Made by a program: the position numbers and the translations under genes
Notes under the pieces: model-generated
The model's input: only the letters and a program-made list of their open reading frames with translations
Databases searched by the model: none
Told to the model about the DNA's origin: nothing
Shown here: one piece after another, positions 11,322-21,054 of the stretch
Layout of the letters: each line of letters opens with the position of its first letter
How positions within the stretch are numbered: the first letter of the stretch is position 1
NCBI RefSeq assembly: GCF_023091745.1
Contig: NC_068910.1
Span: forward strand, 88,168,170-88,232,169
DNA: 64,000 nucleotides
Source of the DNA: Budorcas taxicolor
Lineage: Eukaryota > Chordata > Mammalia > Artiodactyla > Bovidae
Direction of reading: 5' to 3'

Positions 11322-11806
11322 TTAGTTCAGTTGCTCAGTTGTGTCTGACTCTTTGTGATCTCATAGACTGCAGTATGCCAGGCTTCCCTGTCCATCACCA
11401 ACTCCCAGAGCTTGCTCAAACTCATGTCCATCTAGTTGGTGATACCATCCAACCATCTCATCCTGTCATCCCCTTCTCCTCCTGCCTTCAGTCTTTCCCA
11501 GCATCAGGGTTTTTTTCTTTTTCCAGTGAGTCACATCAGGTGTTCACATCAGTTCTTCACATCAGGTGGCCAAAGGATTGGAGTTTCAGCTTCAACCTCA
11601 GTCCTTCCGATGAGCACCCAGGACTGATCTCCTTTAGGATGGACTGGTTGGATCTCCTTGCAGCCCAAGGGACTCTCAAGAGTCCTCTCCAACACCACAG
11701 TTCAAAAGCATCAATTCTTTGGTGCTCAGCTTTCTTTATAGTCCAGCTCTCACATCCATACATGACCACTGGAAAAACCATAGCCTTGACTAGATGGACG
11801 TTAATC
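11322..11806 (-). mobile_element. BovB LINE 3' fragment inserted in the Tigger-like element
   Basis: About 485 bp of antisense BovB from the terminal 'agttcagttgctcagttgtg' to the C-terminal coding region ('catacatgaccactgg', 'ccttgactagatgg'). Near 11510-11560 it contains a small local duplication of 'cacatcagg' text. Sequence on both sides belongs to one DNA transposon, so this is a clean secondary insertion. Confidence 0.93.
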
Positions 11807-11914
11807 GGCAGAACCCACAGATGAGGAGTAAGAGTCAGTTCTACTAACAGTCAGTTTATGGTCCTAGAAAGAGTCAGTTCTACCCCCTTTGTACTCAGTG
11901 GCAACTGACTTTTT

Positions 11915-12088
11915 TGTGAAGTCAAGGACTGTAACCTACCAGGCTTCTGTCTCCATAGGATTTCCCAGGCAAGAATACTGGATTGGGTTGCCATTTCCTT
12001 CTCTAGGGCATCTTCCCAACCCAGGGATTGAAGTCAGGTCTCTTGCATTGTAGGCTGATTCTTAACCAACTGAGCCACCAGGGATGCC
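11915..12088 (-). mobile_element. Bov-tA SINE, partly truncated
   Basis: Antisense copy: 'gtgaagtcaaggactgtaac', 'caggcaagaatactggattg', 'gaagtcaggtctcttgcatt', ending 'gccaccagggatgcc'. Part of the 3' body is deleted at its left end. Confidence 0.92.
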
Positions 12089-12358
12089 TTGTAAATACAA
12101 TGCAAATAGAGATATATGGAAAGAGTAACATGGAAACTTACATTACCATATGTGAAATAGTTAGCCAAGGGGAATTTGCTATATGGTTCAGGAAACTCAA
12201 ACAGGGGCTCTGTATCAACCTAGAGGTCTGGGATGGGGCGGGAGATTGGTGGGAGGTCCGAAAGGTGTATATGTACACATATGGCTGATTAATGTTGAGA
12301 TTTGACAGAAAACAACAAAATTCCGTAAAGCAATTACCCTTCAATAAAAAAATAAACT
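12089..12358 (+). mobile_element. L1 LINE 3' end
   Basis: Sense L1 3' end: 'ggggaatttgctatatggtt', 'caggaaactcaaacaggggc', 'atggctgattaatgttgaga', then 'caataaaaaaataaac', a poly-A tail. Flanking 'aaatacaatgcaaat' (left) and 'aaatacagtgtgaat' (right) look like a mutated 15-bp target duplication, placing the insertion in a second Tigger-like copy. Confidence 0.88.
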
Positions 12359-12525
12359 AAAAAAATACAGTGTGAATGTTATGTAAATTGTTGCCAGGGT
12401 GAGGCAAATTCAAGTTTTGCTTTTGGGGAACTTTCTAGAATTTTTTTCCTCCCCCATGCTTTCGATTGGAAGTTGCTTGAATCTGCAGATGTAGAATCCA
12501 TAGATATGGAGAGCCAACTACACTC
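12359..12525 (+). mobile_element. Second Tigger/MER2-like 3' end
   Basis: 'gttatgtaaattgttgccag', 'gcaaattcaagttttgcttt', 'tggggaactttct' and 'gaatctgcagatgtagaatc' repeat the end of the element at 11150-11300, and this copy reaches the terminus ('ggagagccaactac'). It is an additional partial copy about 1.2 kb downstream of the first. Confidence 0.65.
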
Positions 12526-15500
12526 ATTTGCGTGCCTTCGGTTTTCTGCCAAACAAAAGTGATGGTGGCTGACTATCACATAGCAAGCTCTTAATATAAA
12601 GCCTTTGCTAGTTTTCATGTGTATGATTTTCTCTTATTTCTGCATCTGTCATGGGAGCAACAGAAGATTGATACATCCAGTATGGGGGCCAACTTGGACT
12701 ACCTCAATGGCTGGATAGGGTCTGTGAACCAAACCTACAGCGGACTACAGAGACTTGTGCACTGAGCATTTTTAGTATAGACTGTCCCCATTGGAAACAA
12801 AGTAAAGGACAGATTTCAACAGTGATAGTGTGGGTTGCAAAAGGCACCACATTACCAAAGTGAGCTCACGCTTGGGTTCCCTCTTCATATTGTGAATTGG
12901 TTATGACTGGGGCTACTTAGCTCCTATGAAATGTGGACAGCTTGGGGCCAGCCCCATGAGATAGATAGTAGACTTCTTATGAAACTAGCATGTGGGTTCT
13001 CGAGTCATTAATTGGAAAAATAAAAGAGATTTATTGATGTTTGTTGCTCAGGTTTGTGGAGCATGAAATCATGGCTACCTTTCATTTCCACTTTGAGCAC
13101 TCTGTATGGTTTGAATTATTTATATTCAGCAGGCATTACTTTTATGATCAGAAAAAGAAAACAACACAAAGACATGCTAATTTTGCAAAGCAAAGGAAAA
13201 CAAAACCAAACCCCGAGGTCTATATTTTTTTTCTTTTCTGAATTAGCCTTCATGAAACAGGCATCTTCTCAATTATTTGTGAATATGAAAAGGACCAGTT
13301 CCTGAATATCCATACAATCTGCTGTGAATTTTCTCCCAATTTCCATTTTTTCTACTTAATTTTATGCAAGTGGATTGTAACCAACTTTAATTTCTTATTT
13401 AAAACATTGCCATTTCCAGTCTCAAAGGTATCTTTTCATTACCCTCAGGACTATCATATGCTGAACCACATTTCATTATATCTTAATTATTGTGCTCCTT
13501 CATTGAGAGAAGAAAGATTCACCTAAACGTGGAGTTTTAGAAATCATTAAGAAATACTTTCTATCTCACCTATCCCTGTACAAAAACAAAGTATGTTACT
13601 AATGGGCCATCGTTCTTGAACTGTGTCCCTATGGCCATTGCAAACAATTACCAGCAAAATGGCACTATGTTAATTCAAAGGTTGCAGTTACCCTCTTCAG
13701 AGCTGAGGTTACAGCTCTTTCCCATCTGTTAATTTCATATTATTAGAATTTAGATTTCTTGAGGAAACAGATGGCTATAAACTTTAACAGGTGTTTATGG
13801 TGTACTGCCTTAACTTGAAATGCTGAACAGGTACAGCTTGAAGTTTGCTGGGCTGCACAGGGAATTAGTACTTTAAATGATGTGTGGGCAGAGAATTAAT
13901 TTGTTTTGAACTACCTGAAGAAAATTCAATATACTGTACACAGTGGTTCATGCTTACTTGACATGGTGCAATACAATGAGAAATGTCAAAAAAAATTAAA
14001 GAAACCTTGAACTTTATTCTTCAAACCGGCCCACTACCTTTCCTTCTAATAAAATACCAAACAAGAAGATGATGCCAGGTACTGCAGTGGATGAAAGCGG
14101 AACAAATAGGGAAGCATTCATGCATCAGTGACTGTGCGTAGCACAGCTTATCTCTGCTCCCTTGAAATAAAAATAAAATGCAAATCAGCATTCCTATTCT
14201 GTACATCTTCACAAATATTTTATACATACATAATGTTGTGCTTCGCTTGACAGTGTTCCATCTTCCATGAATGGAGGACTGTCTGTTGTTCTATAAATTC
14301 ACACACTGGCAATAAAGACAGAAAAAGAATAGAGAACAATATAATGCCTAGACTAGTATGCGTTTTCTGCAGAAATATAAATTCTTTATATAAGCAAGGA
14401 CTATAACTTTGCACATATATGAAATGAATATAAAAGTCTGAGCCATGATTATTATATGAATTTACTCAATCAACTCTTTAATAATACTTTTTACCTAAAC
14501 CATACATTTTCCCAGAGTCGCCTAACCTTGTCATCACTACAAAAAGGTTTCAGACATTGACTGGTCAGCCCTGTAAGTAGGACTTTACTTCACTATTTTA
14601 TTCCTAGCAGGTAGAACATTTCCAGGCACATGTCATCGTTAAATAATTTTTATGGAATTTATTAAATGTGTCATAGAGACAAAGCATCTACAGAAAACCA
14701 AATGCTTGTATTTTATAACTGGTGGTAAAACTGCAGAATAATTATTGAGACAGTTATACAACCAAAAGTCCTTTTCAGGCTGTGAGAATGAAAAGGGCAC
14801 TGCTGATTTCTGCAGAATTACTGCTGTACAAGTATGCTCAAGAAAAGAAATAATGTGTCAGTAGTGATGGTGGAATAAACCAGCAGTGAAATTTATGAAC
14901 AGAACAGTGCATTGCTATTGCTCTGCTTGTTCTGGAATCCATCGATGTCCTCGGTTAGTTATTCTGCCTGAAATCTACCAGATGACCTGTTGGTCTGCTT
15001 CCTCTGATCTTCCTTGGATTCTTTGGACTGTCAAACTGAAACTTTCAGCTCTCTCATGTTGTTGAATAACTTTGGTAGCCATGCATGGTTCAGGAGTATA
15101 CATTGGATCATGTCATTTCAAACTAAAATATAATTTGACTCTAGAATGGCCCTTAGAAATGACAAATCCTGACTCAAATGTGTGTCCTTTAAGAATGAAG
15201 GTCAGTAAAGAAAAATAATTTAAATGACTGTCTAAAAGAATTCTCCTAGATGTCTTCCATCTATCCTTCCAGATACACTCTACTTTTTCTAAGTTACTTT
15301 GTACTCAGGGAGGTTGACTGATACTGACTCTATCCAGGAGTATCCCTTTGAGTACCACCAAAATGTCAGAAAGAGAAGCCAGGGTACTTCCCTATTCCCT
15401 GGCTGGGAGGTTGTCTTAGGCTGATGTTTTTCCTCCATTAAAGATTATATATCCTGATTCTTGTAATTTGATCCCTCTTTTTGCCTCTTTAGTCCTAAAT

Positions 15501-16494
15501 ATAGTAAAGTGCTCTGCCATAGTGAACTATTCTTTATAGTTTTTCTACAAAACAGCCTGCACTTTTGTAAATAGTGTCTTTATTAAACCCTCCTTAATTT
15601 ACCCAGTTTAGGTATATACAACCTATTTTCTGCCTAGACCCTGATTGATAGTCTTTAAATGATAACTAAAACATTTGAAAGTATTCAGAATTTTAAATTG
15701 CACCCATTTGTTACTTTTAGTTTCTTAAGTGATAGAAAATTGGAAGCAAGTGGGTAACAAATTCCTTTTACCTGCCTTTTTTTTCTTTTCCGTGGAAAAA
15801 TCCCCTTTACTTACAACTATGTTAAAGTTAAGTAACTACTTAGAATTGAGGAGAAAATAATAAAGCAGTTCTTTTGAGAAATGGAAGCTGTCATGGCTTT
15901 ATTACCAAGAGGAAGCACCGAAAGTAATCAAGGCTCCTTTGCAAAATGCGATGTGTACCTTGCTGTCAAACTCCATTAACTTACAGGTTTGAATTATAGT
16001 TCTATTTCACAAAATAGTATGATGGAATCAGACATAATATTAGAAGTGGAGAGTTTTGTTTAAAATTGCCTTTTCTTTGTTCTGGGGAGAAATAGAACAT
16101 TCTGAAATATCTCCTTGTAATCAACTGTTAATAGCTAATTCAGTGGCCAGGTGCATTGAATTCTGCTCCTCTCAGAATAGAACACCTTGATATTCCAGAG
16201 GGAAAGTGTTTGCTGTCCTATTTGTGTGTAAGTGAGCTACAAGGTGAACTCCCTGTGAACCAACTGGTTAAGTGTTTTCTTTATGTGCCCCATAAATTGA
16301 GTATGTTTGTCCTCTATTGGTTACATATCACAATCCAGGTTCATCCCACACATATCCAATTAGGTGCCACAGCATCACATGTGGCAGGAGCATAGAAAAA
16401 AAGGCGGAAAGATCTTGTCTAAAACTGTGTGTATTATTATGAGTTTGTTTTCTTGAAGGCTTTTTGCAAAAGATAGAGATAGACATTCTATAGA
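12526..16494. other. Repeat-poor non-coding stretch
   Basis: About 4 kb in which I recognise no SINE, LINE, LTR or gene. Composition is AT-rich but not simple-sequence. Such stretches among dense ruminant repeats can hold conserved regulatory sequence, though conservation cannot be judged from one genome. The part around 13600-14000 and the part around 14640-15120 look least repetitive. Confidence 0.5.
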
Positions 16495-17018
16495 TCAGTT
16501 TCAGTTCGGTTCAGTTCAGTCGCTCAGTCATGTCTGACTCTTTACAACCCCATGAATCGCAGCACGCCAGGCCTCCCTGTCCATCACCATCTCCCGGAGT
16601 TCACTCAGACTCACATCCATCGAGTCCCCTTCTCCTCCTGCCCCCAATCCCTCCCAGCATCAGAGTCTTTTCCAATGAGTCAACTCTTCGCATGAGGTGG
16701 CCAAAGTACTGGAGCTTCTGCTTTAGCATCATTCGCTCCAAAGAAATCCCAGGACTGATCTCTTTCAGAATGGACTGATTGGATCTCCTTGCAGTCCAAG
16801 GGACTCTCAAGAGTCTTCTCCAACACCACAGTTCAAAAGCATCAATTCTTCGGTGCTCAGCCTTCTTCACAGTCCAACTCTCACATCCAAACATGACTAC
16901 TGGAAAAACCATAGCCTTGACTAGGCGGGCCTTTGTAGGCAAAGTAATGTCTCTGCTTTTGAAAATACTATCTAGGTTGGTCATAACTTTTCTTCCAAGG
17001 AGTAAGCGTCTTTTAATT
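16495..17018 (-). mobile_element. BovB LINE 3' fragment
   Basis: Antisense BovB of 524 bp, with a tail of repeated 'ttcagttcag' units at its left end. Relative to other copies here it lacks roughly 35 bp after 'catccatcgagt' (16617-16628), the part that elsewhere contains 'gatgccatccaaccatctca'. The right end stops in 'aagcgtcttttaatt'. Confidence 0.95.
16601..16984 (-). pseudogene. BovB ORF2 C-terminal fragment
   Basis: A 127-codon frame covers the region after the RT palm: 'NLDSIFKSRDITLPTKA', a conserved G-C-E-S-W segment, 'FELWCWRRLLRVPWTARRSN' and the arginine-rich 'GGRRRRG' run. This is the conserved C-terminal part of BovB ORF2. The frame ends out of register because of the deletion near 16628. 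No catalytic RT motif is included, and it is a dead fragment. Confidence 0.85.
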
Positions 17019-17240
17019 AAGTATTTATTGGGTCAGTTAGCCAATTTTGAAAAATGTGAAAGGATATTTAAAGTCTTTATTTGGAAATGTTGATGTGAAG
17101 TCCCTATTAGATTTAGATGGCTTTGATAAAAACCTGGACAACTAATATAATCAGTTATCCCAAAAGAAGCCCTCTTTCTCCTTACCTCCTAACCCACCCT
17201 GAGATGGGGATGCTCCTAGTCTTCCTTTCCTAAGACTGTT

Positions 17241-17455
17241 ATTGTTTAGTTCACTTGTATCCAACTCTTATGCAATCCTATAGACTTGTAGTCCACCAGG
17301 TTCCTCTGTCCATGGGATTTTCCAGCCAAGAATACTGGAGCGGGTTACCATTTCCTTCTCCAGGTTATCTTCCCAACCCAGGGATCAAACCCACAGCTCT
17401 TATATCTCTTGCATTGGCAGACAGGTTCTTTACCACAGAGTGACCAGGGAAGCCT
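17241..17455 (-). mobile_element. Bov-tA SINE
   Basis: Antisense Bov-tA: 'tgtccatgggattttccagc', 'accatttccttctccagg', 'cagggatcaaacccacag', ending 'gaccagggaagcct'. The possible flanking repeats 'taagactgt' and 'taggactat' are too degenerate to be sure. Confidence 0.93.
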
Positions 17456-17487
17456 ACCTAGGACTATGCTGAGAATTGAGATTGAGA

Positions 17488-17577
17488 CTTTTTTTTTAAT
17501 ATTTTTTTGTGTTAGAGTATAATTGCTTTACATTGTTGTTTCTGCTGTACAATGAAGTGAATTGGTTATATGTATAC
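17488..17577 (-). mobile_element. L1 LINE 3' terminus
   Basis: A T-rich run followed by 'agagtataattgctttacat' and 'tttctgctgtacaatgaagt' is the antisense L1 3' end. Only about 90 bp remain, and a BovB copy abuts it directly. Confidence 0.8.
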
Positions 17578-19718
17578 TTCAGTTCAGTTCAGTTGATCAG
17601 TTGTGTCCAACTCTTTGCAACCCCATGAACCACAGTATGCCAGGCTTCTCTGTACATCACCAACTCCTGGAGTCCAACCAAACCCATGTCCGTTGTGTTG
17701 GTGATGCCATCCAACCACCTCATCCTCTGTTGTCACTTTCTCCTCCTGCCTTCAATCTTTCCCAGCATCAGGGTCTTTTCCAGTCAGTCAGCTCTTCACA
17801 TCAAGTGGCCAAACTATTGGAGTTTCAGTTTCAACATCAGTCCCTCCAATGAACACCCTGGACTAATCTCCTTTAGGATGGACTGGTTGGATCTCCTGGA
17901 AGTCCAAGGGACTATCAAGAGTCTTCTCCAACACCAGAGTTCAAAAACATCAATTCTTCTGCACTCAGCTTTCTTTATAGTCCAACTCTCACATCCATAC
18001 ATGACCACTGGAAGAACCATATCCTTGACTAGACAGATCTTTGTTGGCAAAGTAGTGTCTCTGCTTTTTAATATGCTGTCTAGGTTGGTCATACCTTTCC
18101 TTCCAAGGAGTAAGTGTCTTTTAATTTCATGACTGCAGTCACCATCTGCAGTGATTTTGGAGCCCAAGAAAATAAAGTCAGCCACTGTTTCCCCATCTAT
18201 TTCCCACGAAGTGATGGGACCAGATGCCATGATCTTTATTTTCTGAATGTTGAGGTTTAAGCCAACTTTTTCACTCTCCTCTTTCATTTTCATCAAGAGG
18301 CTCTTTAGATCTTCTTCACTTTCTGCCACAAGGGTGATGTCATCTGCATATCTGAGGTTATTGATATTTCTCCTGGCAATCTTGATTCCAGCTTGTGCTT
18401 CCTCCATCCCAGCATTTCTCCTGATGTAGCTGCATATAAGTTAAATAAGCAGGGTGACAATATACAGCCTTGACATACTCCTTTTCCTATTTGGAACCAG
18501 TCTGTTCCATGTCCAGTTCTAACTGTTACTTTCTGACCTGCATACAGGTTTCTCAGGAGGCCAGTCAGGTGGTCTGGTATTCCCATCTCTTTCAAAATTT
18601 TCCACAGTTTATTGTGATCCACGTAGTCAAAGGCTTTGGCATAGTCAGTAGAACAGAAATAGATGTTTTTCTGGAACTCTCTTGCTTTTTCCATTATCCA
18701 GCAGATGTTGGCAATTTGATCTCTGGTTCCTCTGCCTTTTCGAAAACCAGCTTGAACATCTGGAAGTTCTCAGTTCTTGTATTGCTGAAGCCTGGCCTGG
18801 AGAATTTTAAGCATCACTTTACTAGTGTGTGAGATGAGTGCAATTGTGCGGTAGTCTGAGCATTCTTTGGCATTGCCTTTCTTTGGGACTGGAATGAAAT
18901 CTGACCATTTCCAGTCCTGTGGCCACTGCTGAGTTGTCCAAATTTGCTAGCATATTGAGTGCAGCACTTTCACAGCATCATCTTTTAGAATTTGAAATAG
19001 CTCAATTGGAATTCTATTGCCTCCAAGAGCTTTGTTTGTAGTGATGCTTTCTAAGGCCCACTTGACTTCACATTCCAGGATGTCTGGCTCTAGGTGAGAG
19101 GGAGTGATCACACTTTTGTGATTACCTGGGTTGTAAAGATCTTTTTTGTACAGTTCTTCTGTGTATTCTTGCCACCTCTTCTTAATATCTTCTGCTTCTG
19201 TTAGGTCCATACCATTTCTGTCCTTTATTGAGTCCATGTTTGCATGAAATGTTCCCTTGGCATCTCTAATTTTCTTGAAGAGATCTCTAGTCTTTCCCAT
19301 TCTATTGTTTTCCTCTATTTCTTTCCACTGATCACTGAAGAAGGCTTTCTTATCTTTCCTTGCTATTCGTTGGAACTCTGCATTCAAATGGGTATATCTT
19401 TCCTTTTCTCCTTTGCTTTTCACTTCTCTTCTTTTCACAGCTATTTGTAAGGCCTCCTCAGACAGCCATTTTGCTTTCTTGCATTTCTTTTTCTTGGGGA
19501 TGGTCTTGATCCCTGTCTCCTGTACAATGTCACGAACCTCCGTCCATAGTTCATCAGACACTCTGTCTATCAGATGTAGTCCCTTAAATCTATTTCTCAC
19601 TTCCACTGTATAGTCATAAGGGATTTGATTTAGGTCACATCTGAATGGTCTAGTGGCTTTCCCCACTTTCTTCATTTTAAGTCTGAATTTGGCAATAAGG
19701 AGTTCATGCTCTGATACT
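17578..19718 (-). mobile_element. BovB LINE, longest copy in the window (2.1 kb)
   Basis: Antisense BovB from the terminal ttcagttcag repeats to a 5' truncation near 19718. A full element is about 3.2 kb, so the 5' UTR and endonuclease domain are missing while the linker, RT and C-terminal domain are present. The coding frame is split by frameshifts or stops. Truncation within the element implies incomplete reverse transcription at insertion. Confidence 0.96.
17814..19675 (-). pseudogene. BovB ORF2 (linker, RT, C-terminal domain), broken
   Basis: Three open pieces follow one another on the minus strand. Positions 18947-19675 (242 codons) hold the lysine-rich linker between endonuclease and RT and enter the RT fingers. 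Positions 18305-18694 hold RT motif A (DYAKAFDYVDH) and motif B (QGCILSPCLF). Positions 17814-18407 hold motif C (YADD) and the thumb and C-terminal region with 'GCESWTIKK'. At least two frame breaks separate them, one between 18694 and 18947 and one near 18407. All key RT residues visible here are intact, yet no continuous protein can be made and the endonuclease is absent. Confidence 0.9.
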
Positions 19719-21048
19719 TAGGGTCTTACAGAGCTCTTCGTCCAGCACCTGGCACCCTTAGCTGTCACTGTCATTGTCTGCTGCTATATTCAACAGAAGT
19801 GCTGCTGCTTGCTCTTTCCAGTAGAAGTGGATTTGGTAAGAAATATAAGGCTAGGATGGAGGTGCAGAAAGGCTGCTATGAGACCTTTAAAGAAGGGAAG
19901 GTTTAAGTGCTCAAGCAGTGCAGCCCAGGGGCACCTCCTGGGTCGTGACTCATTCACACTGTTGCAGCTGAGAGGCAGAGGTGAGGAAGAACCACTCCAC
20001 GCCCATGTCAGTTACAGCTCATCTGTAGGGAAGTGATTTAGCTTTTCTTAGATTCTATGTTTTTCACTTTCTGGCTTCTTCCTACATAATAATTTCATCA
20101 GCAAAAGTGCAGCTACACTAACACAAGCTCTCCCCAGGTTCAGGTATGCCCTCTCCACTCTTGGCCCCTTTGCACCTGGAGTATCACACCATCCCTGAAA
20201 AGTTGGTGATTCCCTGGCCACAGCTCTGAGGATATTTCCTTCATTAAGTTCTCCTGAAGTCCCTCCATGTGACAATGTCACCTGTTGTCTGACTGCTCAC
20301 TGACTGAAAAGAGGAACATTGTAGTATCAAGTTCCAGGAACAAACCAGTGTTGACACTAACAGCCTTCTAGCCATGGCTGGGGGTAAACCTGCACTGCTC
20401 AACTCTTTATTCATCTCCTCCTGATGCACCAAGGCAAGATCAGGAAGCAGGGATGTCAAAATAAAAGAAAAGCATAGCTATTCCCCATGTCTTCTTGGAG
20501 CCCAGTTATTGATCCATCTTCACAGAGTCTTCCATCTCCCATAATCTCCTAAAGTACAAAAGCCTTTTCGAAGGTTACACAGGGGCAGTTTTCTTTGGCT
20601 AAATTACTGCTTTAAATGATTGTATAATAACTGTCCTCATTTACTATCTAGTCTCTGAATAATTTAATAACATCATTTGTCTATTTTTAAGTTTAATTAA
20701 TACCCATTCCTGCTTTTTTTGGTGTCTGCCATTTCTTGTCACATTATATGGCTGATTTGAAGATTTCCATCTCTAATTAATGTATTAATTATCACAAGCT
20801 GTTTCTCACATTTGAATATGCAGAACTAAAAAGGCAGAAAGTTCCTTCATGATGCACTCTGGACTCCAAGAGGCATGCAATCAGTTCCTTGCATGTCAGA
20901 GGGTTTAAGCCCTTTCTTTCGCTATTTGAGCAAGTGTAGAAGTCAGGTTTCCGCTCTTTCCTGGCCAGCCATTCACTGCCTGACTCATTCTTGGTAGATA
21001 TGCTTGATCTTGCTGAACCTTCCTTTTCTTATTTAGAAAAGGGAAACT
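19719..21048. other. Unassigned sequence, GC-richer in part
   Basis: No firm repeat. Positions 19720-20480 are noticeably less AT-rich than the surroundings and could be an old LTR or a diverged unique segment. I see no exon with supporting splice sites or domain. Confidence 0.4.
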
Positions 21049-21054
21049 CTAGAT
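21049..21054. repeat. Target-site duplication, left copy (ctagat)
   Basis: The six bases ctagat directly precede the LTR and recur exactly at 22705-22710 after it, the hallmark of integrase-mediated insertion with a 6-bp stagger. Confidence 0.93.

Larger units (their letters stand above)
10830..11845 (+). mobile_element. Tigger/MER2-like DNA transposon, broken by insertions
   Basis: Pieces at 10830-10883, 11088-11300 and about 11809-11845 read in order as a MER2-like Tigger element: 'ggataccaaaatccagagatg', 'ctttaaatcatctctagatt', 'tacaatgtaaatgctatgta', 'gcaaattcaagatttgcttt' and 'cagaacccacagatgagga'. A Bov-tA (10884-11077) and a BovB (11322-11806) interrupt it. No transposase frame is present, so it is a non-autonomous or internally deleted copy. 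The family name is from memory. Confidence 0.65.

Noticed and set aside
11312..11824. 170-codon open frame on the plus strand
   Set aside because: It is the antisense of a BovB fragment. Similar antisense frames occur over other BovB copies (5886-6341, 17686-18132, 59974-60348) and reflect BovB base composition.
18470..18832. 120-codon plus-strand frame
   Set aside because: Shadow of the BovB reverse transcriptase that is encoded on the minus strand.
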